Shown: positions 1-5,402, counted from the stretch's first letter. The stretch: 6,324 bases of DNA from Parcubacteria group bacterium (GCA_003565105.1 PXDG01000071.1:1-6324); one strand, 5' to 3'. Numbers and translations: made by a program. Notes: generated by a model from the sequence alone, not told the origin.

Positions 1-27
1 CCTTTTTTCTTTTGTTTTTCTCCAAAA

Positions 28-36
28 TATGATAAT
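28..36 (+). promoter_or_regulatory. possible -10 region of the histidine phosphatase gene
   Basis: The sequence TATGATAAT lies 26 bp upstream of the ATG at 63. It resembles the TATGATATAAT element found before three other genes here, but lacks two bases of it. No convincing -35 hexamer is visible. The leader would be about 20 nt and includes the perfect 12-bp palindrome AAGATTAATCTT (45-56). The pyrimidine-rich start of the window (1-20) could be the T-tract of an upstream terminator whose hairpin lies outside the window. This is a weak call. Confidence 0.35.
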
Positions 37-62
37 CTAACTCTAAGATTAATCTTCTATAT

Positions 63-704
63 ATGCCTCACTATAATCTCAGAATCCTTTTTATCCGGCA
101 CGCCCAAAGTCAAGCCAATACAACACCAGATAGAATAGCTGGACGCAGTCCCCAATCTCCACTATCATCAAAAGGTTCAGCACAAGCACAGGCTTTAGGA
201 ACTCGCCTATCCACCTTAGATCCAACCACCACGACAACCTATAGCTCCCCCCTACTTCGAGCACAAGAAACCGCCAGAATAGCCCTCCAAGAGACTTCTC
301 TTCCAGCCCCAATACTGGTAGAGAATCTTCAAGAATTCACCAATGGAGACTGGGATAGACAACTCCGCTCAGAGATTTATACCCCCACACAAAAAGCCCA
401 AGTAAACACCGCTGGATATCTCTTTATTCCACCGAATGGAGAATCTCAACGAATGGTACAACGTCGAGCCTCCAATTGGCTTGAAGATGAGATTATATAT
501 AATCCTCAGTTTCAAACAGATTATCAACAAACGATACTGATCTTTAGTCACGCTATCGTAATAAAAACCCTGTTACATTATATTCTTGGATTTTCCGATA
601 GATATATCTATCGATTTGCTTTAGAGAACACCGCTATCTGTGAATTCAAATTTACCGAGGAAGGATGGTTTCCCGTATCAATCAATGACTCTTCCCACCT
701 ATAA
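63..704 (+). CDS. histidine phosphatase family protein (phosphoglycerate mutase-like)
   Basis: A 213-residue protein of the branch-1 histidine phosphatase superfamily, which removes phosphate from small metabolites or proteins through a phosphohistidine intermediate. The signature RHAQ is at residues 12-15, with His13 the predicted nucleophile; the more common form is RHGE/RHGQ, so Ala replaces Gly. The second-half features are present: SSPLLRAQETA (61-71) with Arg66 of the phosphate pocket, Glu91 in the LQEF...GDWD segment as likely proton donor, and His163 in FSHA. Length is normal for the family, so the enzyme should be active. There is no signal peptide or membrane segment, so it is probably cytoplasmic. 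The ATG at 63 is the first in frame and lies just before the RILFIRHA strand; no Shine-Dalgarno is visible. It is followed 77 bp later by a glycosyltransferase gene on the same strand with its own promoter. The substrate cannot be predicted: sugar-phosphate or phosphoglycerate-like enzymes of this family look alike. Confidence 0.9.
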   Translation: MPHYNLRILFIRHAQSQANTTPDRIAGRSPQSPLSSKGSAQAQALGTRLSTLDPTTTTTYSSPLLRAQETARIALQETSLPAPILVENLQEFTNGDWDRQLRSEIYTPTQKAQVNTAGYLFIPPNGESQRMVQRRASNWLEDEIIYNPQFQTDYQQTILIFSHAIVIKTLLHYILGFSDRYIYRFALENTAICEFKFTEEGWFPVSINDSSHL

Positions 705-743
705 ACATCTGCCTCTACTCTTTCATAGGCTTAGCTCTCCAAG

Positions 744-754
744 TATGATATAAT
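744..754 (+). promoter_or_regulatory. extended -10 promoter of the first glycosyltransferase
   Basis: TATGATATAAT contains a perfect extended -10 (TGaTATAAT, with the hexamer at 749-754). The start of transcription would be near 761, giving a leader of about 21 nt to the ATG at 782. No good -35 hexamer is visible, as is usual for extended -10 promoters. The same 11-mer occurs before fic (minus strand, 4507-4517) and before the second glycosyltransferase (5530-5540). Confidence 0.7.
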
Positions 755-781
755 TTTTATGTCAAATTTGCATCTTAACAA

Positions 782-1876
782 ATGAAAAATCGAATTTTAA
801 TCGTAACCGCCTTCCCCGAAGGCACAGGATCATGGATCGTTGTTGAAAAAGAAGCTCAGATGTTGAAGGAACTAGGATATAGAGTTCATATACTCTATTG
901 TGATACCTATAGTAAACTTGAGAGCTACAAACAACATACTCGAATTATATTGGATCCTCTACCAGGACTCATCAAAAGCCCGAAAGCAGATGGCTTCACC
1001 TTTAATATGATGACATCTAATGAGATTAATGTTATGCAATCTCAAATAAGAGAGACTATCAAAAATGTATATCACATTTTTGAACCAGACCTGATCATTA
1101 GTCATCATTTATGGAATATTTCCTATCTCGTATCTCAAATGGAAACTCCCTATGTGGTCTGGTCCCACGGGCCAGATATCACACGATATTATGACTGGAA
1201 AAGATTTTCCTATTGGACATTGATTGCTGCAAAAAGAGCTCACCAAATTCTCGTACCCTCATATGATATGAAACATCGAGTACACGCCTCCCTCAAATTA
1301 GATGCTCACATCATTCATTTAGGATTCGATAATTTGCAATTTTTCTATACTCCCAAAGTGCCCAAAGATTATACACAAATCGTCACTGTAGGAGCAGTTC
1401 ATGAGTCAAAAGGACTCTCTTTAATAGAAACAACAATGTGGAAGTGTCCAGAACTCACCTTAATCTGGATTGGAGAAGGGTCTGCTACGAATACGAGCCC
1501 ACCCAATATTAAATATATTGGGAAGAAATCTCATAGAGAGATCGCTCCAATCCTCCGTAAGTCTGGATACTTTCTGTCTGCATCTAATAGTGAGTCTTTT
1601 GGACTGGCTCTTCTTGAAGCTATTGCGTGTGGTTGCATCCCTATTGTCAAACCATTACCCTCTTTCAAAGAAATCTGTAACCAAATATGGAATGATTGTG
1701 TTCTCACATATCAGACAGAGTCTGAGCTCTATCAGATCCTTCAATCATTATCAGATAAAGATCCAAACACTCTGCTCAAAAAAGGAGTGAAAGTCTCAGA
1801 GCATGCAAATACATTCACTTGGCAGGCTCATAAAAAGAACTTAAACAAAACGGTGATACGACCGTTCTTTCAGTAG
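782..1876 (+). CDS. GT4-type glycosyltransferase
   Basis: A complete 364-residue GT-B fold glycosyltransferase of the GT4 (Glycos_transf_1) type. Such enzymes move a sugar from a nucleotide donor to a glycan or lipid acceptor on the cytoplasmic face of the membrane. The N-terminal acceptor domain starts with RILIVTAFPEGTGSWIV (4-20), where the short loop plays the part of the usual glycine-rich loop. HGPD (129-132) and the AKRAHQILVPS segment (150-160) match the inter-domain region of the family. The donor-binding domain starts at IVTVGAVHESKGLSLI (200-215) and includes LIWIGEG (227-233). The EX7E motif is intact, with Glu271 and Glu279 in SESFGLALLEA. There is no transmembrane segment. No Shine-Dalgarno precedes the ATG, but the extended -10 promoter 28 bp upstream supports this start. 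A strong terminator follows the stop TAG. The likely role is capsule, exopolysaccharide or other surface-glycan assembly; donor and acceptor cannot be told from sequence. Confidence 0.93.
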   Translation: MKNRILIVTAFPEGTGSWIVVEKEAQMLKELGYRVHILYCDTYSKLESYKQHTRIILDPLPGLIKSPKADGFTFNMMTSNEINVMQSQIRETIKNVYHIFEPDLIISHHLWNISYLVSQMETPYVVWSHGPDITRYYDWKRFSYWTLIAAKRAHQILVPSYDMKHRVHASLKLDAHIIHLGFDNLQFFYTPKVPKDYTQIVTVGAVHESKGLSLIETTMWKCPELTLIWIGEGSATNTSPPNIKYIGKKSHREIAPILRKSGYFLSASNSESFGLALLEAIACGCIPIVKPLPSFKEICNQIWNDCVLTYQTESELYQILQSLSDKDPNTLLKKGVKVSEHANTFTWQAHKKNLNKTVIRPFFQ

Positions 1877-1886
1877 TTACCTATAC

Positions 1887-1917
1887 ACGAGATATATTAT
1901 AATATATCTCGTTTTTT
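1887..1917 (+). terminator. Rho-independent terminator of the glycosyltransferase
   Basis: An 11-bp perfect stem (1887-1897 with 1902-1912, arms ACGAGATATAT and ATATATCTCGT, loop TATA) is followed by T1912-T1917. It begins 10 bp after the glycosyltransferase stop. The T-tract runs into the stop codon of the convergent minus-strand gene. No A-run lies left of the hairpin, so it should work on the + strand only. The minus-strand gene therefore has no obvious terminator of its own here. Confidence 0.88.
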
Positions 1918-3409
1918 ACTTTAATTCAAATCCTACACCATGATAAAAGTTACTATTCCCATCGCCAAAGGCATTCCGTGATCCTGGAGCTACCAGATTA
2001 TGAAATCTAATTCCTTGATCTGTCTTTTGTGCAAATTTTGCTCCAGAACCCCCATCCAGCTTGATGGCAGTCTCAATCCGTTCAGGGAAGCTCCCTTTAT
2101 CAGATAATAATGATAAAAGATTCACCTCATCCACCAAAGAAGCTCCCAAAGATAACTCATACCGACCACTACACAGCATCCCCCCGATATAGTTCTCTGA
2201 TTCCCAGATAATATGACTAGGGACCCGTATATAGGGTGAAAAGACAATAGATTCTTGAGATAACTGAAAGTTCGGATGCGTCAAATTACAACTATCTACA
2301 TACTCCATCACGCCCGCAGGAGTGAGACTTTGAGGCCCTAACTGTCCTTTGACTAGCAGTGGCACAGACAGTGTATAGATAGAAGTATAATCTCGATACT
2401 CCTCAGGCAGTTCAGGGACAATCTCAACCCTCATGCCCACAACAAGACTATTAGCATATTCCGCAAAAGCCTCTTTCTCAAAGGCTAAAATCGTCCCGAA
2501 ATTCACCCGTGGAGCCCTTTCTTTCCAAACAGCAAAGACTTCATCCTGCGGATACCTCCCCTGCCCTCGATTAGCAATCCAAACAAAAATCTTATCTCCT
2601 ACAATCTCTTCGGCATAGGTTTTCCACGAGTCTGACATCCAATATGAAGCCTTAATATCTTTGGCAATCTCTTGGCTCTGAGAAGTGTGATCAGAAGGGG
2701 AAATTCGCTCAATCTGAGGATGTGGCAAAGTCAGAGTTTGTGTACCTATTTTTAGCTGATACTTGGATATTACTAACTTTGAGATTAAATGAGGATTCCC
2801 ACGTCCGTCAATCCCAATCGCTCCTCGATGTGTAAGGTCTTGGAAGGTAGAATGCACACGCCCCCGATGATTATGATAATAAAAGCCATAAAACGGAGAT
2901 ATCTTTTCAGGAAGTGCATACTCAGGAAATCGACGCCCAAAGGACCATTCTCGAGCATTCTCCTTATCCAACAAAAGATTTGGTGTGACAAAGTAGCCCC
3001 CATTAATTATAAAGGTATGCCTACTCAACCCATCCATATAAGACTGCAAATTCTGAATCTGATTATCTCTGATAGTAAAGTCACTCCAAGATTTCTGAAT
3101 CTCATCTTTTTTGAGGTACCAGATGGATGTTAAGGTAGTCCTCAACGACTCAGGATTTACTACGAGACGATAATCATTGGGAGAAATTGTCTTATCGATT
3201 TTGGCTGGCATACGTATCCAATGATGAGAGACACCCACTTGAGAAGTCTTCCAGGACTTGATATCAGATAAGATAGTATCGTGCTCTCTGCGATAAGGAT
3301 ACAAAACGCTTCCCGACCGATACAGTGGATCAGCTTCAATATAGCCATCCAAAATCTGTGTATTTTGATACCTCCCTATAGGGATAGTTTGTTTGATGTG
3401 GGTTTTCAT
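1916..3409 (-). CDS. phosphodiester glycosidase (NAGPA-like) domain protein, partner of the Fic gene
   Basis: A 497-residue protein with the scattered motifs of the NAGPA family (phosphodiester glycosidase; bacterial members remove or remodel sugar-phosphodiester groups). These are FIINGGYF (133-140), GIDGRGN (199-205), KLDGGSGAKF (450-459) and NLVAPGSRNA (471-480). The Asn-Gly-Gly and Asp-Gly-Gly-Ser elements are the usual hallmarks; about 245 residues separate the second and third motifs, so the domain has a large insertion or the middle (about 220-430) is a separate domain. The first 100 residues are not recognised. No signal peptide or membrane segment is seen, which is unusual because many NAGPA proteins act outside the cytoplasm; this one probably works inside the cell. 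Its ATG directly abuts the TAG of the upstream Fic gene with no gap and no Shine-Dalgarno, so translation is likely coupled to fic. The family call comes from motifs read by eye; a distant relative with another substrate is possible. Confidence 0.65.
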   Translation of the reverse strand: MKTHIKQTIPIGRYQNTQILDGYIEADPLYRSGSVLYPYRREHDTILSDIKSWKTSQVGVSHHWIRMPAKIDKTISPNDYRLVVNPESLRTTLTSIWYLKKDEIQKSWSDFTIRDNQIQNLQSYMDGLSRHTFIINGGYFVTPNLLLDKENAREWSFGRRFPEYALPEKISPFYGFYYHNHRGRVHSTFQDLTHRGAIGIDGRGNPHLISKLVISKYQLKIGTQTLTLPHPQIERISPSDHTSQSQEIAKDIKASYWMSDSWKTYAEEIVGDKIFVWIANRGQGRYPQDEVFAVWKERAPRVNFGTILAFEKEAFAEYANSLVVGMRVEIVPELPEEYRDYTSIYTLSVPLLVKGQLGPQSLTPAGVMEYVDSCNLTHPNFQLSQESIVFSPYIRVPSHIIWESENYIGGMLCSGRYELSLGASLVDEVNLLSLLSDKGSFPERIETAIKLDGGSGAKFAQKTDQGIRFHNLVAPGSRNAFGDGNSNFYHGVGFELK

Positions 3410-4483
3410 CTATTTACCACAAAATTGCTCCACAGCAAAGGCATATTGTGAAAGGAATATATCCTTCATTGGAGATATGTTTCCTTGTTCGTAAAATACA
3501 ATGATAGCTTTTTTATATTCAGATTCATTCACCGCCCGGTATGACATCGGCAAGGTCCCATGAGCCATAAGTACGGCATTGGATATCAATCGGGAGGTTC
3601 GCTTATTGCCATCTTGAAAGGCTTGAATATATGATAGGAAAATCAGTGCAATAAATGATTTTTCAAAAAAAGAATTCTTTTGATTTATAAGGGCAATCAT
3701 TGTATCTATCGCTTCTTGGACTTGAAAGACATTGTCCAAGGGGCGATAATTTGTTCCAATAATTCCCACAGGATGTTTCCGTAACTCAGAAGAGATATTT
3801 AGATCCTGAACCAATAGTCTATGGACATACTCAATTTGAGCTAAAGATATCTGTTGGAATTGATGTTTTTCTTCCCAAATAAACGTGAACGCTTCTTTGT
3901 GATTCAAAATCATTTGGGTTTCTTCTTGAGTTTTCCCTTCTGCTATTTGATGATTTTTGATCAAAGCTTCCGTATCGAGTAAAGAATAGGTATTCCCTTC
4001 AATTTGAGAAGATTTCCATGAAAATTCGATCATAATTCGTTCTAACTCACGTTTCTGCAAGGTTTTTTCTGGAATAGTTGTTATATAATCCAGATAGAGT
4101 TGATGATGCTTTTCCAAAAAAACAACCTCATCTAAAGTAAAGAGAGTCACCTGAGAAATAAGGTCAAGGAGTTCGAATTGGAATCTATTCTGACCTTCTC
4201 GATGATCCTGATCGGACTCAAAGTAGGTGTCTATATCAATGGGACGCATTAAGCGATATCCAGGGGATAGATTATAGACTACGCCCCGCCCCTCCCCTAT
4301 TCGTATCAGAAGTTGAGCTTCTACCAGTCCATTTAGATCACGAACCAGTGTAGGCCGAGAGGCGTCTTGATCTTGACCTACGAGATACTCTTCGATATCA
4401 GAAACCGAGCGTGCTTGCTTTTGATCACTGAGATATTCCAAGATAGATTGTTGCCGTTGATTAAAGTGGTATCGTGTATACAT
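3410..4483 (-). CDS. winged-helix Fic domain protein with Gln in place of the catalytic His
   Basis: A 357-residue protein. Residues 5-75 form a likely winged helix-turn-helix (SVSDIEEYL 26-34, SRPTLVRDLNGLVEAQLL 42-59 as recognition region, GRGVVYNLS 65-73 as wing). A helical linker leads to the Fic core (about 150-320). The inhibitory motif [S/T]xxxE[G/N] is intact as SSQIEG (158-163, Ser158, Glu162, Gly163), placing it among class II Fic proteins that hold themselves off. The flap GIIGTNYRPL is at 240-249. The Fic motif reads QAFQDGNKRTSR (287-298): the anion-binding DGNKRxxR part is complete, but the catalytic His is Gln287 (codon CAA at 3625-3623). Canonical Fic enzymes transfer AMP from ATP to protein hydroxyls using that His, so AMP transfer may be lost or altered. 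I recall relatives with Gln here, so it may be a subfamily trait and not decay. The DNA-binding domain and the palindromic sites around its promoter suggest an autorepressor. The stop TAG touches the next ATG. Confidence 0.88.
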   Translation of the reverse strand: MYTRYHFNQRQQSILEYLSDQKQARSVSDIEEYLVGQDQDASRPTLVRDLNGLVEAQLLIRIGEGRGVVYNLSPGYRLMRPIDIDTYFESDQDHREGQNRFQFELLDLISQVTLFTLDEVVFLEKHHQLYLDYITTIPEKTLQKRELERIMIEFSWKSSQIEGNTYSLLDTEALIKNHQIAEGKTQEETQMILNHKEAFTFIWEEKHQFQQISLAQIEYVHRLLVQDLNISSELRKHPVGIIGTNYRPLDNVFQVQEAIDTMIALINQKNSFFEKSFIALIFLSYIQAFQDGNKRTSRLISNAVLMAHGTLPMSYRAVNESEYKKAIIVFYEQGNISPMKDIFLSQYAFAVEQFCGK

Positions 4484-4551
4484 AATCGAATCATTTATTA
4501 CTCTTTATTATATCATAAATGATTCGATTATGAGGAAGCGATGATTCGATT
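4481..4551. promoter_or_regulatory. operator: 18-bp inverted repeat plus a third half-site around the fic promoter
   Basis: The 18-bp arm CATAATCGAATCATTTAT (4481-4498) is perfectly repeated in inverse orientation at 4515-4532, with a 16-bp spacer that holds the fic -10 box. A third half-site, ATGATTCGATT (4541-4551), is an 11/11 match to 4519-4529 in direct orientation, 22 bp away, about two helical turns. The first arm runs over the fic start codon; the third site ends 2 bp before the stop codon of the 59-residue gene. No T-run follows the hairpin on either strand, so this is better read as protein-binding DNA than as a terminator. The winged helix of the Fic protein is the natural binding candidate (inference). 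Confidence 0.8.
4507..4517 (-). promoter_or_regulatory. extended -10 promoter of fic
   Basis: Read on the minus strand, 4517-4507 is TATGATATAAT, identical to the 11-mers before both glycosyltransferases. The hexamer TATAAT is 4512-4507. Transcription should begin near 4500, leaving a leader of about 17 nt before the fic ATG and no Shine-Dalgarno. The box sits mostly in the spacer of the 18-bp inverted repeat, so a protein bound to either arm would block it. Confidence 0.75.
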
Positions 4552-4553
4552 TT

Positions 4554-4733
4554 TTAATCTTCTTCTTTAACCACCAGTCCCAGCCTTTCTTGTTTTCGTA
4601 AGGCTCGGTATTCATCTAACATTTTTTGTTGATCTCGTGCCGACTCTTCAACTGCTTGTCGCACAATTTTTTCATGCCGTTTGGGTTCAAATATTTTTTG
4701 CGCCAGTTGTTGTGTAATGAGTTTTTTATTCAT
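4554..4733 (-). CDS. small charged helical protein (59 aa) upstream of fic, hypothetical
   Basis: A short reading frame of 59 codons from ATG (4733-4731) to TAA (4556-4554). The product begins MNKKLITQQLAQKIFEPKRH and is almost entirely charged or polar (many K, R, E, Q), consistent with one or two long helices; no signal peptide or membrane segment. Sense codon use is like its neighbours and there is a good promoter upstream (4759-4787), so I take it as real. It lies 70 bp before fic on the same strand and could be co-transcribed or be a separate unit. I looked for the [S/T]xxxE[G/N] motif of small Fic antitoxins such as VbhA and did not find it; the Fic protein carries its own. The function is unknown. 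A regulator or partner of the Fic/NAGPA-like pair is only a guess from position. Confidence 0.6.
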   Translation of the reverse strand: MNKKLITQQLAQKIFEPKRHEKIVRQAVEESARDQQKMLDEYRALRKQERLGLVVKEED

Positions 4734-4758
4734 AATTGTTATATCTATTCATATATTT

Positions 4759-4787
4759 ATATTACCCAACTTTCTCTTTTCTGTAAA
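4759..4787 (-). promoter_or_regulatory. promoter of the 59-residue protein gene
   Basis: On the minus strand, TTTACA (4787-4782) is followed after exactly 17 bp by TAATAT (4764-4759). Transcription would start near 4752, giving a leader of about 19 nt to the ATG at 4733. The -35 box overlaps the left arm of an 8-bp inverted repeat (4782-4789 with 4800-4807). Confidence 0.5.
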
Positions 4788-4807
4788 TGAAATATATTGC
4801 ATTTACA
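4782..4807. repeat. 8-bp inverted repeat between divergent transcription signals
   Basis: TGTAAATG (4782-4789) and CATTTACA (4800-4807) are perfect inverted copies with a 10-bp AT-rich spacer. The left arm contains the -35 box of the minus-strand 59-residue gene. The right arm contains a TTTACA that could serve as a -35 on the + strand, though no good -10 follows it. It may be a binding site for a dimeric regulator. Confidence 0.4.
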
Positions 4808-4879
4808 AGATATCTTAGGAGTATATCTATGTAGTATAGGCCCGTATGAATAAGTATACTATTGAAAATTCATAAGTAG

Positions 4880-4912
4880 ACCTTACCAATTTCATAGGAA
4901 TTACTCAACTTA
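4880..4912 (+). repeat. 33-bp repeat, copy 1 (core CTTACCAATTT)
   Basis: The core CTTACCAATTT is at 4882-4892. The rest of the unit (CATAGGAATTACTCAACTTA) aligns with copies 2 and 3 with several substitutions. It is immediately followed by copy 2, so the two form a tandem pair with a 33-bp period. This is the most diverged copy in its second half. Confidence 0.65.
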
Positions 4913-4946
4913 ACCTTACCAATTTATACATAATGAGTCAGGTTAT
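4913..4946 (+). repeat. 34-bp repeat, copy 2 (core CTTACCAATTT)
   Basis: The unit starts ACCTTACCAATTTATA and ends GAGTCAGGTTAT. It abuts copy 1 and lies 84 bp upstream of the -35 box of cassette A. Sequence similarity to copy 3 continues past the repeat for about 25 bp (GGTTAT, AGAA, AGAA blocks), which suggests that the repeat is the left end of a larger duplicated unit. Confidence 0.7.
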
Positions 4947-5008
4947 AAAACCAATGAAGAAAAGAAGGTCTGATAGATTCTCTCATTTATTGAGGATAGA
5001 GTCGCAAG

Positions 5009-5024
5009 CCAACTCATCTCGTAC
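5009..5024 (+). promoter_or_regulatory. conserved 16-bp block upstream of promoter A
   Basis: CCAACTCATCTCGTAC is identical to 5381-5396 and in both places ends exactly 6 bp before a TTGACA box. This puts it at about -57 to -42 relative to transcription, a usual position for an activator site (inference). Confidence 0.6.
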
Positions 5025-5030
5025 CTTATA

Positions 5031-5059
5031 TTGACAATGAATGATATACATAGTATAGT
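5031..5059 (+). promoter_or_regulatory. promoter of cassette A
   Basis: Consensus -35 TTGACA (5031-5036), 17-bp spacer, -10 TATAGT (5054-5059). Transcription should begin near 5066. A terminator follows about 35 nt later, so this promoter does not drive a protein gene. Confidence 0.75.
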
Positions 5060-5065
5060 GTAGGT

Positions 5066-5134
5066 GTGCCACGTATGAATGTAACTCCTATTATTATTTT
5101 GAAGGGAAGGTATATCTATATCTTCCCTTTTTTT
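5066..5134 (+). ncRNA. predicted small RNA A (about 69 nt)
   Basis: Defined by promoter A and terminator A alone. It has a 5' single-stranded-looking stretch of about 35 nt containing ACGTATGAATGTAACT, then the terminator hairpin. No reading frame with a plausible start fits inside. The family is not recognised; it could be a stand-alone regulatory RNA or a transcription-attenuation relic. Confidence 0.45.
5102..5134 (+). terminator. terminator of cassette A
   Basis: Arms AAGGGAAG (5102-5109) and CTTCCCTT (5122-5129) form a perfect 8-bp stem, extended by a G-T wobble and three A-T pairs to a tetraloop ATCT. The tract T5128-T5134 follows. There is no A-run on the left, so it acts on the + strand only. 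Confidence 0.88.
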
Positions 5135-5152
5135 CGTAGGGAACTAGTAACA

Positions 5153-5181
5153 TTGACAAATCCTCGTTGATACACTATAAT
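5153..5181 (+). promoter_or_regulatory. perfect consensus promoter of cassette B
   Basis: TTGACA (5153-5158), 17-bp spacer and TATAAT (5176-5181) match the sigma70 consensus at all 12 hexamer positions and at the ideal spacing. Transcription should begin near 5188. It starts 18 bp after the T-tract of terminator A and is closed by terminator B. Confidence 0.85.
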
Positions 5182-5187
5182 TTGTAT

Positions 5188-5252
5188 ATTACCTTTTTTA
5201 ATTTTACGTGAATCATTAGTACTTTAGGAGAATAACACTTGTTCTCCTTTTT
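5188..5252 (+). ncRNA. predicted small RNA B (about 65 nt)
   Basis: Bounded by the consensus promoter and by terminator B. The 5' part is U-rich (runs of T near 5194-5205) and carries ACGTGAATCATTAGTACT, which loosely resembles the ACGTATGAATGTAACT of RNA A. The stretch before the hairpin (TTTAGGAGAA) matches RNA C. No protein can be read from it with confidence. The family is unknown. Confidence 0.5.
5226..5252 (+). terminator. terminator of cassette B
   Basis: A 7-bp perfect stem, AGGAGAA (5226-5232) with TTCTCCT (5242-5248), a 9-nt loop and T5248-T5252. The 5' arm is a Shine-Dalgarno-like AGGAG, shared with terminator C. Confidence 0.85.
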
Positions 5253-5264
5253 ATTTTTTAGCAA

Positions 5265-5298
5265 ATCTTACCAATTTATATGGAATAAGTAAGGTTAT
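5265..5298 (+). repeat. 34-bp repeat, copy 3 (core CTTACCAATTT)
   Basis: The unit starts ATCTTACCAATTTATA and ends AAGTAAGGTTAT. It lies just after terminator B and 104 bp before the -35 box of cassette C. The ends form an imperfect dyad (AATCTTAC with GTAAGGTT, one G-T pair), so it may be either a protein site or a hairpin in RNA. Confidence 0.7.
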
Positions 5299-5380
5299 GA
5301 AGCAACGGAGAACAGAAAGTGTTATTTTTCTTTCAGCCTTTTTAGAAGAGATACACGGGCCTATAAAGATACGTCAATCC

Positions 5381-5396
5381 CCAACTCATCTCGTAC
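5381..5396 (+). promoter_or_regulatory. conserved 16-bp block upstream of promoter C
   Basis: CCAACTCATCTCGTAC, 16 of 16 identical to 5009-5024 and again 6 bp upstream of TTGACA. The flanks are clearly less conserved, so the block itself seems under selection. Confidence 0.6.
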
Positions 5397-5402
5397 ATTT
5401 TA

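Noticed and set aside
705..745. Terminator after the histidine phosphatase gene (GCCT 710-713 with AGGC 726-729)
   Set aside because: The stem is only 4 bp with a 12-nt loop and no T-tract; read-through into the next gene is possible.
1470..1790. 106-codon open frame inside the first glycosyltransferase
   Set aside because: It lies wholly within a gene with intact GT4 motifs in another frame and has no domain of its own.
4482..4494. Upstream ATG (minus strand, 4494-4492) out of frame with fic, with AAAGAG 6 nt before it, opening a 38-codon frame overlapping fic
   Set aside because: The predicted transcript start (about 4500) would exclude the AAAGAG sequence, the frame has no recognisable product, and the ATG is part of the operator repeat.
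4481..4532. Rho-independent terminator for the 59-residue gene from the 18-bp inverted repeat
   Set aside because: No T-run follows the hairpin on the minus strand, and the spacer contains the fic promoter; an operator explains it better.
4554..4733. VbhA-type Fic antitoxin
   Set aside because: The motif [S/T]xxxE[G/N] is absent in the 59-residue protein, while the Fic protein itself carries it at residues 158-163.
4880..4946. CRISPR array from the 33-34-bp direct repeats
   Set aside because: The two tandem copies have no spacer between them, the third lies over 300 bp away, and no cas gene is present.
4880..5298. Integron attC sites from the imperfect dyad in the repeats
   Set aside because: The expected core sites (RYYYAAC and GTTRRRY) are not in the right places, and there is no integrase or cassette gene.
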